From assembly GCA_003481005.1 (NCBI GenBank), contig QUKC01000007.1, positions 1 through 64,000 on the forward strand: 64,000 nucleotides of DNA. The letters run 5' to 3'. A program made the translations under genes and the position numbers. Shown here piece by piece: positions 9,526-18,131 of this stretch. Origin of the DNA: Firmicutes bacterium TM09-10. Its GTDB lineage: Bacteria > Bacillota > Clostridia > Lachnospirales > Lachnospiraceae. The notes beneath the pieces are model-generated. The model searched no databases, had not been told where the DNA came from, and saw only the letters and a list, made by a program, of their open reading frames with translations. Position 1 is the stretch's first letter. Each line of letters starts with the position of its first letter.

Positions 9526-10269
9526 TCAGATCACATCATCCGGCTGAGGATCGGATCCATATCCGCCGTCATAAGATTGTTCCGGCTTTAAGCTTAAATA
9601 ATAACCGGCGTTGGTAATCTCGGTATAAGGAGTTACATACAGGCTTGCAATACCGCAGGTAACACCTGTAAGCAGATACCAGAGGATGAAGGAAAGCTGC
9701 AGCACGAAGAATTCCCACAGATGACCGCTCATCAGCTCTTTACTTTCATTGACACACTGACGGATTCCCTTATTGGGATCTTCTGCCAGAATGTAGAAGG
9801 CCTGAGAATAACGCAGCATAGCGATGATGCCGGGAATGTAGCAAAGGCAGCTCCACAGCATGATAAACAGACACATCCAGAGGGAAAGACCGAAAATCTT
9901 GAGCAGCATGGGAAAGTATGCAAGCAGCTCGGAAATTCCGGCTTCTTCATGCTTGAAAACCTTCAGGCTGTACGCATAATAACCAAACTGAACGGTACCG
10001 AGCAGCAGGCTGATAACGATCGCAACAACCAGGTAGATCAGGAAAGCGCCGATGCTAGGGACGTAGTTTAAAAATGCGCTGTCTTCATACATGCCGGAGC
10101 TGATGGCTGCAGCAAAGTAGGTAGTAAAGCCGCAGATGCTGGAAACAATACCAAGAATGATCTGCGCGGCGAGCTGGATCGCCCAGAAAACAAGGGTGGT
10201 GAGTACCGGATGCGGATTTGCCGCTTTCATAGCGTCCTTGGCATCCTGTTTGAGTAAGGCACGATTCAT
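9526..10269 (-). CDS. DUF975 family polytopic membrane protein
   Basis: The 247-residue product has about five to six hydrophobic segments, with a cytoplasmic N-terminus and a hydrophilic Gln/Asp/Gly-rich tail (SYDGGYGSDPQPDD). The N-terminal NRALLKQDAKDAMKA, a YYAYSLKVFKHEE segment in the middle and the IPGIIAMLRYSQAFYILAED motif are characteristic of DUF975, an uncharacterised integral membrane family frequent in Firmicutes. The start at 10269 follows AGGAGG; an upstream in-frame ATG at 10287 lacks one. It is divergent from glnS and convergent with the purine operon, so it appears to be monocistronic. Function unknown. Confidence 0.85.
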   Translation of the reverse strand: MNRALLKQDAKDAMKAANPHPVLTTLVFWAIQLAAQIILGIVSSICGFTTYFAAAISSGMYEDSAFLNYVPSIGAFLIYLVVAIVISLLLGTVQFGYYAYSLKVFKHEEAGISELLAYFPMLLKIFGLSLWMCLFIMLWSCLCYIPGIIAMLRYSQAFYILAEDPNKGIRQCVNESKELMSGHLWEFFVLQLSFILWYLLTGVTCGIASLYVTPYTEITNAGYYLSLKPEQSYDGGYGSDPQPDDVI

Positions 10270-10409
10270 AAGTGAGTCCTCCTGCATAAGAAAGTATAGT
10301 TATAACATTTGTACAGCAGGGTATTCCGAAACTGATAAAAATATCCCTGCAAAAGGTATTTTATCACACAACAGGGGAAAAGAACATTATTATTTTCTTA
10401 AGAACGATG

Positions 10410-10438
10410 TTGTATTTTAATGTTTGTTTTGATAAGAT
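10410..10438 (+). promoter_or_regulatory. Promoter for glnS
   Basis: TTGTAT (10410-10415), 17-bp spacer, TAAGAT (10433-10438). No T-box leader is present; the transcript would begin about 35 nt before the start codon. Confidence 0.6.
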
Positions 10439-10479
10439 AAAACAATAATAAGGAAATGAAAGGATGGGAGATAAGGAAA

Positions 10480-12186
10480 ATGGCTGAATTCTCGAAAGAA
10501 AATCCTGCAGCAGAAGAAGCAAAGGAGCCTGTTTCCAGAAACTTCATCGAGCAGATGATTGATAAAGATCTGGAGGAAGGCGTTTACGAAACAGTACATA
10601 CCAGATTTCCGCCGGAACCCAACGGATATCTGCATATCGGACATGCCAAGAGCATTCTGTTAAACTATGGACTTGCAAAACAGTACGGCGGTAAATTCAA
10701 TCTCCGTTTTGACGATACCAACCCGACGAAGGAAAAGATCGAATTCGTAGAATCCATCAAGGCGGACGTAAAATGGCTGGGCGCAGACTGGGAGGACAGA
10801 CTGTTCTTTGCATCCAACTATTTCGATCAGATGTATGAGGGCGCTGTAAAGCTGATTCAGAAAGGCAAAGCTTACGTTTCCGATCTTTCCGCAGATCAGA
10901 TCCGTGAATACCGCGGTACGCTGACCGAGCCGGGCAAGATGGATCCCGGTGCAGAGAGAAGCGTAGAAGAAAACCTCACTCTGTTTGAAGAGATGAAAGC
11001 GGGCAAATATGCCGACGGCGAAAAGGTTCTGCGCGCCAGAATCGATATGGCAAGCCCGAATATGAACATGAGAGATCCGGTTATTTATCGTGTGGCGCAC
11101 ATGACACATCACAATACCGGAGATAAATGGTGTATCTATCCGATGTACGATTTTGCACATCCCATCGAGGATGCCATCGAGGGCATTACCCATTCCATCT
11201 GTACGCTGGAATTTGAAGATCACCGTCCGCTGTACGACTGGGTTGTGCGGGAACTGGAATACAAACCCTATCCGCCCCGTCAGATCGAGTTTGCAAAGCT
11301 GTATCTGACCAATGTTGTTACCGGCAAACGTTATATTAAGAAGCTGGTAGAGCAGGGCATCGTAGACGGCTGGGACGATCCCCGTCTGGTTTCCATCGCA
11401 GCGCTTCGCCGCAGAGGCTTTACACCGGAATCCATCAAACTGTTCGTAGACCTGTGCGGTATTTCCAAGAGCAATTCTTCCGTAGATTATGCGATGCTGG
11501 AATATTGCATCCGGGAAGACCTGAAATTAAAACGCGCCAGAGTGATGGCAGTGGTTGATCCGGTGAAGCTTGTGATCGACAACTATCCGGAAGACCAGAT
11601 CGAGTATCTGGACGCTCCGAACAACCTGGAAAACGAAGCACTGGGCAGCCGTAAGGTTCCGTTTGGCAGAGAGCTTTATATCGAACGCGAAGACTTTATG
11701 GAGGAGCCTCCGAAGAAGTACTTCCGTATGTTCCCCGGCAACGAGGTGCGCCTGATGAACGCGTACTTTGTAACCTGCACAGGCTGTGAAAAGGATGAAA
11801 ACGGCAATGTAACCGTAATCCATGGAACCTACGATCCTGCAACCAAGTCCGGAAGCGGCTTTGAAGGACGTAAGGTAAAGGGCACCATTCATTGGGTAGC
11901 GTGCCAGACTGCAGTCAAAGCAACCGTTCGTCTGTATGAAAACATTATTGATGAAGAAAAGGGCGTTTACAATGAAGACGGCTCCCTGAACTTAAATCCC
12001 AACTCCCTGACTGTAAAGGAAGCATGGATCGAGCCTTCTTTAAAGGATGCAAAGCCCTACGAAAGCTTCCAGTTCGTCAGACAGGGATACTTCTGCGTAG
12101 ATTACAAGGATTCCAAGCCGGGCGAGCCGGTATTTAACCGGATCGTATCCTTAAAGAGCTCTTTTAAGCTTCCGAAAAAGGACTGA
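10480..12186 (+). CDS. glnS: Glutamine--tRNA ligase
   Basis: This 568-residue class Ic aminoacyl-tRNA synthetase charges tRNA-Gln. The N-terminal catalytic domain has [16 protein letters not shown], the HIGH signature (52-55), and [10 protein letters not shown]. The GWDDPR and [11 protein letters not shown] segments place it in GlnRS rather than GluRS. The C-terminal part holds the anticodon-binding beta barrels. The usual VMSKRKL loop (KMSKS equivalent) reads [13 protein letters not shown] here. The ATG at 10480 is preferred over 10456 because it follows a purine-rich GGGAGATAAGG and fits the family's usual beginning. The PdxR-like regulator starts 4 bp after its stop, so the two are probably co-transcribed. 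Confidence 0.97.
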   Translation: MAEFSKENPAAEEAKEPVSRNFIEQMIDKDLEEGVYETVHTRFPPEPNGYLHIGHAKSILLNYGLAKQYGGKFNLRFDDTNPTKEKIEFVESIKADVKWLGADWEDRLFFASNYFDQMYEGAVKLIQKGKAYVSDLSADQIREYRGTLTEPGKMDPGAERSVEENLTLFEEMKAGKYADGEKVLRARIDMASPNMNMRDPVIYRVAHMTHHNTGDKWCIYPMYDFAHPIEDAIEGITHSICTLEFEDHRPLYDWVVRELEYKPYPPRQIEFAKLYLTNVVTGKRYIKKLVEQGIVDGWDDPRLVSIAALRRRGFTPESIKLFVDLCGISKSNSSVDYAMLEYCIREDLKLKRARVMAVVDPVKLVIDNYPEDQIEYLDAPNNLENEALGSRKVPFGRELYIEREDFMEEPPKKYFRMFPGNEVRLMNAYFVTCTGCEKDENGNVTVIHGTYDPATKSGSGFEGRKVKGTIHWVACQTAVKATVRLYENIIDEEKGVYNEDGSLNLNPNSLTVKEAWIEPSLKDAKPYESFQFVRQGYFCVDYKDSKPGEPVFNRIVSLKSSFKLPKKD

Positions 12187-12190
12187 GCCT

Positions 12191-13702
12191 ATGCAGGATC
12201 TGGTAATTGAGTGGAAAGAGGATGGGACCCATCTTTACGAACAGATTTATCAATATATCAGAGACGAAATCAGAAGGGGGAAGCTTCTCTGTCAGGAGAA
12301 GCTTCCCTCGACGCGTTCTCTGGCGGAATATTTGCAGGTATCCCGCAGTACGGTAGAGCTGGCCTATGACCAGCTCGTGGCGGAAGGATACCTGGAGGCG
12401 GTACCCTATAAAGGATATTTTGTCGCACGGGTGGAGGAACTGTACCAGATGGAGACTGCGCCGGAGGCAGGAATAACGTCTCACGAACAGGCTGGCAGCT
12501 TTTCACGTGCAGATGCAGGCGGCGATTGCCTTTTCCTTTCAGATGCCGCTTGCGCATCCAAAGCTGCATTGGACGACTCGTCTGCGGTGCCGCCCGTTTT
12601 GGTTGATTTTTCTCCGAATGCCATCGACATGCGTAATTTCCCGTTTGATTTATGGCGGAAAGTCAACAGAAACGTTCTGAATCTAAACAACCGAGATCTG
12701 TTTTTGCCGGGAGATCCGATGGGCGATCTTTCGCTGCGCCGCACGATTTCCCGATATCTGCATGCATCCCGTGGTGTGTCCTGCAGACCGGAGCAGATCG
12801 TGGTTGGAGCGGGAAACGATTATCTGCTGATGCTGCTCCGTTATGTTTTCGAGAAAACAATCACAGCGGCGTTTGAAAATCCGACCTATCCGCGTGCATG
12901 GAAGATTTTTCAGCTCTTTGCGGGGGAAGTGGTTACGGTATCGTCGGATGCCAGCGGAATCTGCATAGAAGAGCTGGAAAAATCGGGAGCGCAGGTGGTC
13001 TACGTGATGCCGTCGCACCAGTATCCCACCGGGCGTATGATGCCGATCGGGCGCAGGACAGAGCTTTTAAACTGGGCAGCACGGGAAAAGGAACGCTATA
13101 TTATAGAAGATGATTATGACAGCGAATTCCGTTACCGTGGAAAGCCCGTACCGTCCCTGCAGGCGAGTGATGCGGCGGGAAAGGTGATCTATATGGGAAC
13201 CTTTTCCAAGTCGATTGCACCTGCAATCCGTGTCGGGTATATGGTGCTGCCGGAGGCTTTGCTGGAGCGCTACCGGCAAAAATGCGCCTGCTTTTCGTGT
13301 ACGGTTTCGAGAGTCGATCAGGCGGTGCTGGAGCAATTTCTGGACAGCGGTGCGTTTGAACGGCATTTGAACCGGATGCGGAAAAGCTACAGCAGAAAAC
13401 ATGAAGCGCTGCTGGACGGGCTGAAACCCTTTTTGGGGCAATTTGACCTTTCGGGGGAAAATGCGGGACTGCATCTTTTGCTCACGGATCGCGTCGGACG
13501 CAGCGAAAAAGGGCTTGTCGACGCGGCACGCCGACAAGGTGTGAAAGTCTATGGTCTGTCGTCAGCGCTTGTGGGGGCAGCTGTCCCGGAGGCTGTGTGT
13601 CGCGCAACCGTTTTGATCGGCTTTGGCGGCCTGACGGAGGACGAAATCCGGGATGGTCTGGAGCGGCTTGCAGCGGCGTGGCTGATCGAAAAAAGATTGT
13701 GA
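12191..13702 (+). CDS. MocR/PdxR-type transcriptional regulator (GntR helix-turn-helix fused to aminotransferase domain)
   Basis: The 503-residue fusion has an N-terminal winged helix of the GntR type (about 10-75, with LPSTRSLAEYLQVSRSTVELAYDQL) and a fold-type I aminotransferase domain (about 130-500). The PLP-site lysine is Lys340 in MGTFSKSIAP, and IEDDYDSEFRYRG is the typical pre-site motif. Proteins of this family bind PLP or aldimines and regulate pyridoxine or amino-acid genes, with PdxR activating pdxST. No PLP synthesis gene is in the window, so its target is unclear. Its position 4 bp after glnS implies co-transcription. An alanine-rich insert at about 85-135 lengthens the linker. 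Confidence 0.9.
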   Translation: MQDLVIEWKEDGTHLYEQIYQYIRDEIRRGKLLCQEKLPSTRSLAEYLQVSRSTVELAYDQLVAEGYLEAVPYKGYFVARVEELYQMETAPEAGITSHEQAGSFSRADAGGDCLFLSDAACASKAALDDSSAVPPVLVDFSPNAIDMRNFPFDLWRKVNRNVLNLNNRDLFLPGDPMGDLSLRRTISRYLHASRGVSCRPEQIVVGAGNDYLLMLLRYVFEKTITAAFENPTYPRAWKIFQLFAGEVVTVSSDASGICIEELEKSGAQVVYVMPSHQYPTGRMMPIGRRTELLNWAAREKERYIIEDDYDSEFRYRGKPVPSLQASDAAGKVIYMGTFSKSIAPAIRVGYMVLPEALLERYRQKCACFSCTVSRVDQAVLEQFLDSGAFERHLNRMRKSYSRKHEALLDGLKPFLGQFDLSGENAGLHLLLTDRVGRSEKGLVDAARRQGVKVYGLSSALVGAAVPEAVCRATVLIGFGGLTEDEIRDGLERLAAAWLIEKRL

Positions 13703-13733
13703 TTTTTTAGGGATAAATATAGGATTATTGGGG

Positions 13734-13762
13734 TTGACGAACCAGATGGAAAACGTTATAAA
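13734..13762 (+). promoter_or_regulatory. Promoter for the GH38 gene
   Basis: TTGACG (13734-13739), 17-bp spacer, TATAAA (13757-13762). A small inverted repeat GGTATT/AATACC (13769-13787) right after the -10 could be an operator. Confidence 0.65.
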
Positions 13763-13818
13763 TGAGGTGGTATTGATTTTTAATACCCGAGAATATAACA
13801 CAACACGGAGGAATTCAG

Positions 13819-16800
13819 ATGGGGATCATGAGTTCAGAATGGCGTGGCAGACTGCAGCATTGGATGCGCACGCTGAAGGATGATTTTTACAGACCTTTGG
13901 GGGAGATTTCCTGGGAAGCGTTCCGCACAATGGATCATTTATCTCAGGAGGAAGCGATGAATGGCCCGTTCGAGCCTGTAGAGCCCGGCTTTACCTGGGG
14001 CAAGACCTGGGAATATTGCTGGTTTAGAGGCAAAGTGGTTCTGCCTGCAGAAGCACAGGGCAAGAGAATTGTCATGGATTTAAAACCGGACGGCGAATCC
14101 ACGCTGTTTGTAAACGGTCAGGAATTCGGTACCTACCGTGCTTCCTGGGTAACCCAGAAGCATCATTTCGTAGAAGATAACGTTCTGACCACTGACGCTG
14201 TGGCAGGAACAGAATATGAAATTCTGATGGAAACCTACGCAGGCCATTATTATCCGGAATCTCCGGACGGCGGCTGCGCAACCGGCCCGGTACTTCCCGG
14301 CGCATATCAGGACCCGCTGGAAGAGGGCAAGAGACGTACCCTCGGTATCTGCACCTTCGGTATCTGGAATGAAGACGCATATCAGCTGTGGATGGATGCA
14401 GACACCTTAAGACAGCTGTTGGACAAGCTCGATCCGAATTCCCTGCGGGCTGCAAAGATCGCAGAGGCGCTGGAGGCCTTTACCCTTGTGGTTGATTTTG
14501 AGCAGGATGAGGCTGGCAGAATCGCATCCTACAAGGCAGGCAGAGAAGCACTCCGCCCTGCACTGGAAGCGAAGAACGGTTCCACTATGCCTGTATTCTA
14601 CGCAATCGGCAATGCCCATATCGATCTGGCATGGCTGTGGCCGATGGCAGAGACACACAGAAAGACAGAGCGTACCTTTGCAGCACAGCTGCGCCTGCTG
14701 GAAGAATATCCGGAATACAAATATATCCAGAGCCAGCCTGCCGGCTATGAGATGTGCCGTAAATACTACCCCGAGCTGTTTGAAAGAATCAAACAGGCGG
14801 TTAAGGATGGCCAGTGGATCGCAGAGGGCGCGATGTGGGTAGAACCGGATACGAATATGGCTTCCGGTGAAGCGTTGATCCGTCAGCTGCTCTACGGCAA
14901 ACGCTATTATCAGGAAGAGTTCGGCGTAGACAGCAAGATGCTGTGGCTGCCCGATACCTTTGGTTATACCGCTGCACTGCCTCAGATTTTGAAGAGCTGC
15001 GGCGTTGAATATCTGGTAACTCAGAAGATTTTCTGGTCTTACAATGAAGGCGAACAGTTCCCTTACCATTATTTCTACTGGGAAGGCATGGACGGCACGA
15101 AGATCAGCTCCTTCCTGCCTACCAGCTACACCTACCGCACCGACCCCACCGAGCTGATGAACGTGTGGGAGAACAGAAGCCAGAAGAGAGATCTGGATGC
15201 ATTCCTCCTGCCCTTTGGTTACGGCGATGGCGGCGGCGGCCCGGCAAGAGACTATCTGGAATATGCGAAGCGTGAGGCTGACCTGGAAGGCTGCCCGAAG
15301 GTAAAACTGGAAGGCCCCATCGAGTTCTTCCAGGATATGGAAGCAGAAGGCGGACCGAAGCATACCTATACCGGAGAGCTGTATTTCAGCGCTCACCGCG
15401 GAACCTATACTTCTCAGGCAATGGTGAAGAACAACAACAGAAGATGTGAGCTTTCCATGCGTGATCTGGAATTGTGGGGCACGCTGGCAGCCCAGAAGGG
15501 ACAGACCTATCCTGCAGAGGCAATTGAGCGTCTGTGGAAAGAAGTCCTGCTGCATCAGTTCCACGACATCCTGCCCGGTTCTTCCATCGCAAGAGTTTAT
15601 GAGGACGCGGAAAAAGCATTCCATGCAATTCTGGAGGAAAGCCATGAGCTGACTGCAAAGGCAGTTGCAGGTCTGGTAGAAGCCGGAAATGGCGTGACTG
15701 TCGGCAACTCCCTGGGATTTGCATATGACACACTGGTTGAGCTGCCGGAAAGCTTTGCGGCAGGTGCACAGACCAGAGAAGGCAAGGCTGTTCCGACCGA
15801 AAAGATCGGTGACAAGGTATATGGTCTTACAGAAGTTCCTGCTTATGGTATGGTTTCCCTGGTTCCTGCAGAAACCCGGACCAAGGCAGCAGACAGTGTT
15901 TCCCTGACTCAGGACGGCGATACCTTCATTCTGGAAAACAATCAGGTGAAGGCTGTCGTAGACGGCAAGGGTGAGGTGGTATCCTTTGTTCTGAAGACAA
16001 GCGGCAGAGAGTTCGCAGCTGAGCCGATGAACCGTTTCCACTTATATAAAGATGTTCCGCGTCTGTTCGATGCCTGGGATATCGATTCCAACTACATCGA
16101 TCAGGAAATCACCGCTGCAGAGGATGTAACGGTAACCGTTGAAAGCACAGGCAGCCTGCGCAGTGTCCTGAAGGTAACCGGCCGCATCAGCAATTCGCCC
16201 TTCGTTCAGTACATCCGTCTGGATGCAGACAGCACAAGACTGGAATTCGAAACTGCCATCGACTGGAAAGAGCTGCATCGCCTGTTAAAGGTTGGCTTCC
16301 CTGTCAACGTATTTGCAGAGAACGGGATCAACGAAATGCAGTTCGGTTATGTAGAGCGGCCTACCAGACGCTCCAGAGCATATGAAAAAGACCGTTTTGA
16401 GGTTTGCAACCATCGTTACAGCGCTCTGTGCGATCAGGCTCACGGTGCCGCAGTGCTCAATGACTGCAAGTATGGTATCAGCATGAACGGCAATGCACTT
16501 GAGCTGACCCTGCTCCGTGCAGCAGCTGCTCCTGAGATGCACGCAGACAACAGAGAACATCACTTTACCTACGGCTTTACTGCATGGGAAGGCAGCTTTG
16601 CAGACAGCGACGTAGTTCGTCAGGGTTATGAGATGAACGTAAAGCCTGTTATTACAGCCGGTGTTGTGGATACCTTCAGCGCCTTCGGTGTAGAGAAAGA
16701 CAACGTTATTCTCGAATCCGTGAAGCTGGCTGAGGACGGCAGCGGCGACCTGATCCTGCGTCTGTATGAAGCGAAGAAGGCAGCAATCAATACGAAAGTA

Positions 16801-16941
16801 TTCACTGCGCTCAACGTTGCACAGGCATGGACCTGCGATATGCTGGAAAAGAAAGAAGCAGAGGTTGCTGTGGAAGATAACACCGTATCCCTTGATTTCA
16901 GAGCATTCGAAATTAAGACCCTGCGCCTGAAACTGGCATAA
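13819..16941 (+). CDS. Alpha-mannosidase, glycoside hydrolase family 38
   Basis: This 1040-residue retaining exo-mannosidase releases alpha-linked mannose, probably from internalised oligosaccharides since no signal peptide is seen. After an N-terminal beta domain (about 1-250), the GH38 catalytic domain has GNAHIDLAWLWP with zinc ligands His267 and Asp269, then LWLPDTFGYTAALPQ with the nucleophile Asp379, and FHDILPGSSI carrying a further metal-ligand histidine. Central three-helix and C-terminal beta domains follow. The length fits bacterial GH38 enzymes. GGAGG lies upstream of ATG 13819. It is monocistronic, with its own promoter and a terminator. Together with the two GH78 genes it suggests growth on plant or host glycans. 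Confidence 0.96.
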   Translation: MGIMSSEWRGRLQHWMRTLKDDFYRPLGEISWEAFRTMDHLSQEEAMNGPFEPVEPGFTWGKTWEYCWFRGKVVLPAEAQGKRIVMDLKPDGESTLFVNGQEFGTYRASWVTQKHHFVEDNVLTTDAVAGTEYEILMETYAGHYYPESPDGGCATGPVLPGAYQDPLEEGKRRTLGICTFGIWNEDAYQLWMDADTLRQLLDKLDPNSLRAAKIAEALEAFTLVVDFEQDEAGRIASYKAGREALRPALEAKNGSTMPVFYAIGNAHIDLAWLWPMAETHRKTERTFAAQLRLLEEYPEYKYIQSQPAGYEMCRKYYPELFERIKQAVKDGQWIAEGAMWVEPDTNMASGEALIRQLLYGKRYYQEEFGVDSKMLWLPDTFGYTAALPQILKSCGVEYLVTQKIFWSYNEGEQFPYHYFYWEGMDGTKISSFLPTSYTYRTDPTELMNVWENRSQKRDLDAFLLPFGYGDGGGGPARDYLEYAKREADLEGCPKVKLEGPIEFFQDMEAEGGPKHTYTGELYFSAHRGTYTSQAMVKNNNRRCELSMRDLELWGTLAAQKGQTYPAEAIERLWKEVLLHQFHDILPGSSIARVYEDAEKAFHAILEESHELTAKAVAGLVEAGNGVTVGNSLGFAYDTLVELPESFAAGAQTREGKAVPTEKIGDKVYGLTEVPAYGMVSLVPAETRTKAADSVSLTQDGDTFILENNQVKAVVDGKGEVVSFVLKTSGREFAAEPMNRFHLYKDVPRLFDAWDIDSNYIDQEITAAEDVTVTVESTGSLRSVLKVTGRISNSPFVQYIRLDADSTRLEFETAIDWKELHRLLKVGFPVNVFAENGINEMQFGYVERPTRRSRAYEKDRFEVCNHRYSALCDQAHGAAVLNDCKYGISMNGNALELTLLRAAAAPEMHADNREHHFTYGFTAWEGSFADSDVVRQGYEMNVKPVITAGVVDTFSAFGVEKDNVILESVKLAEDGSGDLILRLYEAKKAAINTKVFTALNVAQAWTCDMLEKKEAEVAVEDNTVSLDFRAFEIKTLRLKLA

Positions 16942-16960
16942 AAAGACTTATCGGAAACAT

Positions 16961-17005
16961 AAAACCCCGGCAGAATCCTTAGGAAAAGCTTCTGTCGGGG
17001 TTTTT
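16961..17005 (+). terminator. Bidirectional terminator between the GH38 and XRE genes
   Basis: AAAACCCCGGCAGAA (16961-16975) pairs with TTCTGTCGGGGTTTT, with a T-run in both directions. Confidence 0.9.
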
Positions 17006-17054
17006 ACGTGAAAGCAACCGGGCGATGTGGCGTAGCGGCAGAAGCAAAGCCTTT

Positions 17055-17822
17055 TCAGATCAGTCCCTCTGCGTTGTTGTCGATTAAGAGCATGTTGAGC
17101 TTTTTCCAGCGCTGCAGCTCGGCTCGGGTGAAAAGAAGATGCTGCTGCAGGTTGTCGGTCAGCTCCTGCGGCTTCAATGTGATGAAGCATTTGAATGCAC
17201 AGGGCATCAGATCGGTGCTGGAAATACCGCAGAGCAGACCATCTGTGAAACTGCGCCGTTCCAGCGGGTTGAAGATGTAAAGCAGATCTTCCTCCAGCGG
17301 ATTGTACTGGTTGACGAAAGAAAATCGGATCAGCATGTCACTGTACAAAACGGTGCCGGTATAAAAAGTTTCACTGCTGCGCCCGTTTCCGGAAAGCGTG
17401 CAGATTGAGAAGGTTGCTTCATAGGTATTTGGTACGTCGGTCTGCGCGCCGATGTCGATGATGCCGTCTTTGATCCGGCGGCAGCGTCCGTCATAAAAAT
17501 AAAAATAGAGCCGCCTCGCCTGGAAAAACGGGTTTTTCTGCATTCGACCGGGAACGTCTGTCGTTTCAGTGGCAGCAGGTACGCCAAAGACAAAAGGATG
17601 CTGTATATCCGGGTGAATCGCAGTCAGCTGTGCGGGGGAAACCTGCAGAATCTGACTGATTTCATAGAGCGTTTCCAGATCGGGAGAAATCTCGCCGCTT
17701 TCATATTTGCAGACGGTGGCGCGGCTTTTGTGGATCGCATCGCCGAGCTGCTGCAGCGTCAGTCTGGCGGCTTTTCGGTAGGATTTGATTTGATTGCCGA
17801 CATAACAGGTAAATTCGTTCAT
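17055..17822 (-). CDS. XRE-family transcriptional regulator with large C-terminal domain
   Basis: The 255-residue protein begins with a helix-turn-helix of the Cro/XRE type (about 8-62; GNQIKSYRKAARLTLQQLGD then SRATVCKYESGEISPDLETL). A domain of about 180 residues follows, with FYFYDGR and later LEEDLLYIFNPLERRSFTDG, which I do not recognise; it may sense a ligand. The ATG at 17822 is chosen because it follows GAGGACG; the frame is open further upstream without a site. It is divergent from the NSS symporter and shares its 309-bp intergenic region, so it probably regulates that gene and itself (inference). Confidence 0.85.
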   Translation of the reverse strand: MNEFTCYVGNQIKSYRKAARLTLQQLGDAIHKSRATVCKYESGEISPDLETLYEISQILQVSPAQLTAIHPDIQHPFVFGVPAATETTDVPGRMQKNPFFQARRLYFYFYDGRCRRIKDGIIDIGAQTDVPNTYEATFSICTLSGNGRSSETFYTGTVLYSDMLIRFSFVNQYNPLEEDLLYIFNPLERRSFTDGLLCGISSTDLMPCAFKCFITLKPQELTDNLQQHLLFTRAELQRWKKLNMLLIDNNAEGLI

Positions 17823-17889
17823 GGTTCGTCCTCTGTGTATTTGTTTCATATAAATATCCGAAAAACGAAAATCGGATTTTTCCGGATTC

Positions 17890-17918
17890 AGTATAACAAA
17901 AAAATGCCGAAAAAGCAA
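17890..17918 (-). promoter_or_regulatory. Promoter for the XRE gene
   Basis: On the minus strand: TTGCTT (17918-17913), 17-bp spacer, TATACT (17895-17890). ATCCG (17856-17860), CGGAT (17873-17877) and TCCGGAT (17881-17887) lie just downstream of the start, in positions suited to autoregulation. Confidence 0.6.
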
Positions 17919-17970
17919 AATTAAAAGAAACAACTCCGAAATAAGTTTCTTAAAACGAAATTGTGAAAAG

Positions 17971-17998
17971 TTGCACATTTTTACAGAACAGCTACAAT
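17971..17998 (+). promoter_or_regulatory. Promoter for the NSS symporter gene
   Basis: TTGCAC (17971-17976), 16-bp spacer, TACAAT (17993-17998). The predicted leader is about 125 nt long. Confidence 0.6.
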
Positions 17999-18053
17999 AA
18001 ACGGCATATCGAAGAAAAATCTGTATCTGCCAAAATGCTGCAACGAGAGCGAC

Positions 18054-18088
18054 AACCGCAGGGAAAACGGGAGGATTCCTGCGGTTTT
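18054..18088 (+). terminator. Leader hairpin, candidate attenuator before the NSS symporter gene
   Basis: AACCGCAGG (18054-18062) pairs perfectly with CCTGCGGTT (18078-18086), ending in TTTT. It lies within the leader, between promoter and gene, so it may terminate transcription conditionally. Confidence 0.5.
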
Positions 18089-18131
18089 GAATGTCAAAGC
18101 GTTTTGGAAGAAATACGGAACGGAGGAGAGA

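Larger units (their letters stand above)
17823..18131. other. 309-nt divergent regulatory region between the XRE gene and the NSS symporter gene
   Basis: It contains promoters in both directions (17890-17918 minus; 17971-17998 plus), repeated TCCG/CGGA half-sites near 17856-17886 that could bind the XRE protein, and a terminator-like hairpin at 18054-18088 in the symporter leader. Confidence 0.6.

Noticed and set aside
10270..10479. T-box leader before glnS
   Set aside because: No T-box sequence or specifier hairpin is visible, and the predicted promoter leaves only a short leader.
14407..16041. 544-codon open frame on the minus strand
   Set aside because: It lies wholly antisense to the GH38 gene, whose catalytic motifs are intact; the composition (Cys, His and Gln-rich) is that of a shadow frame.
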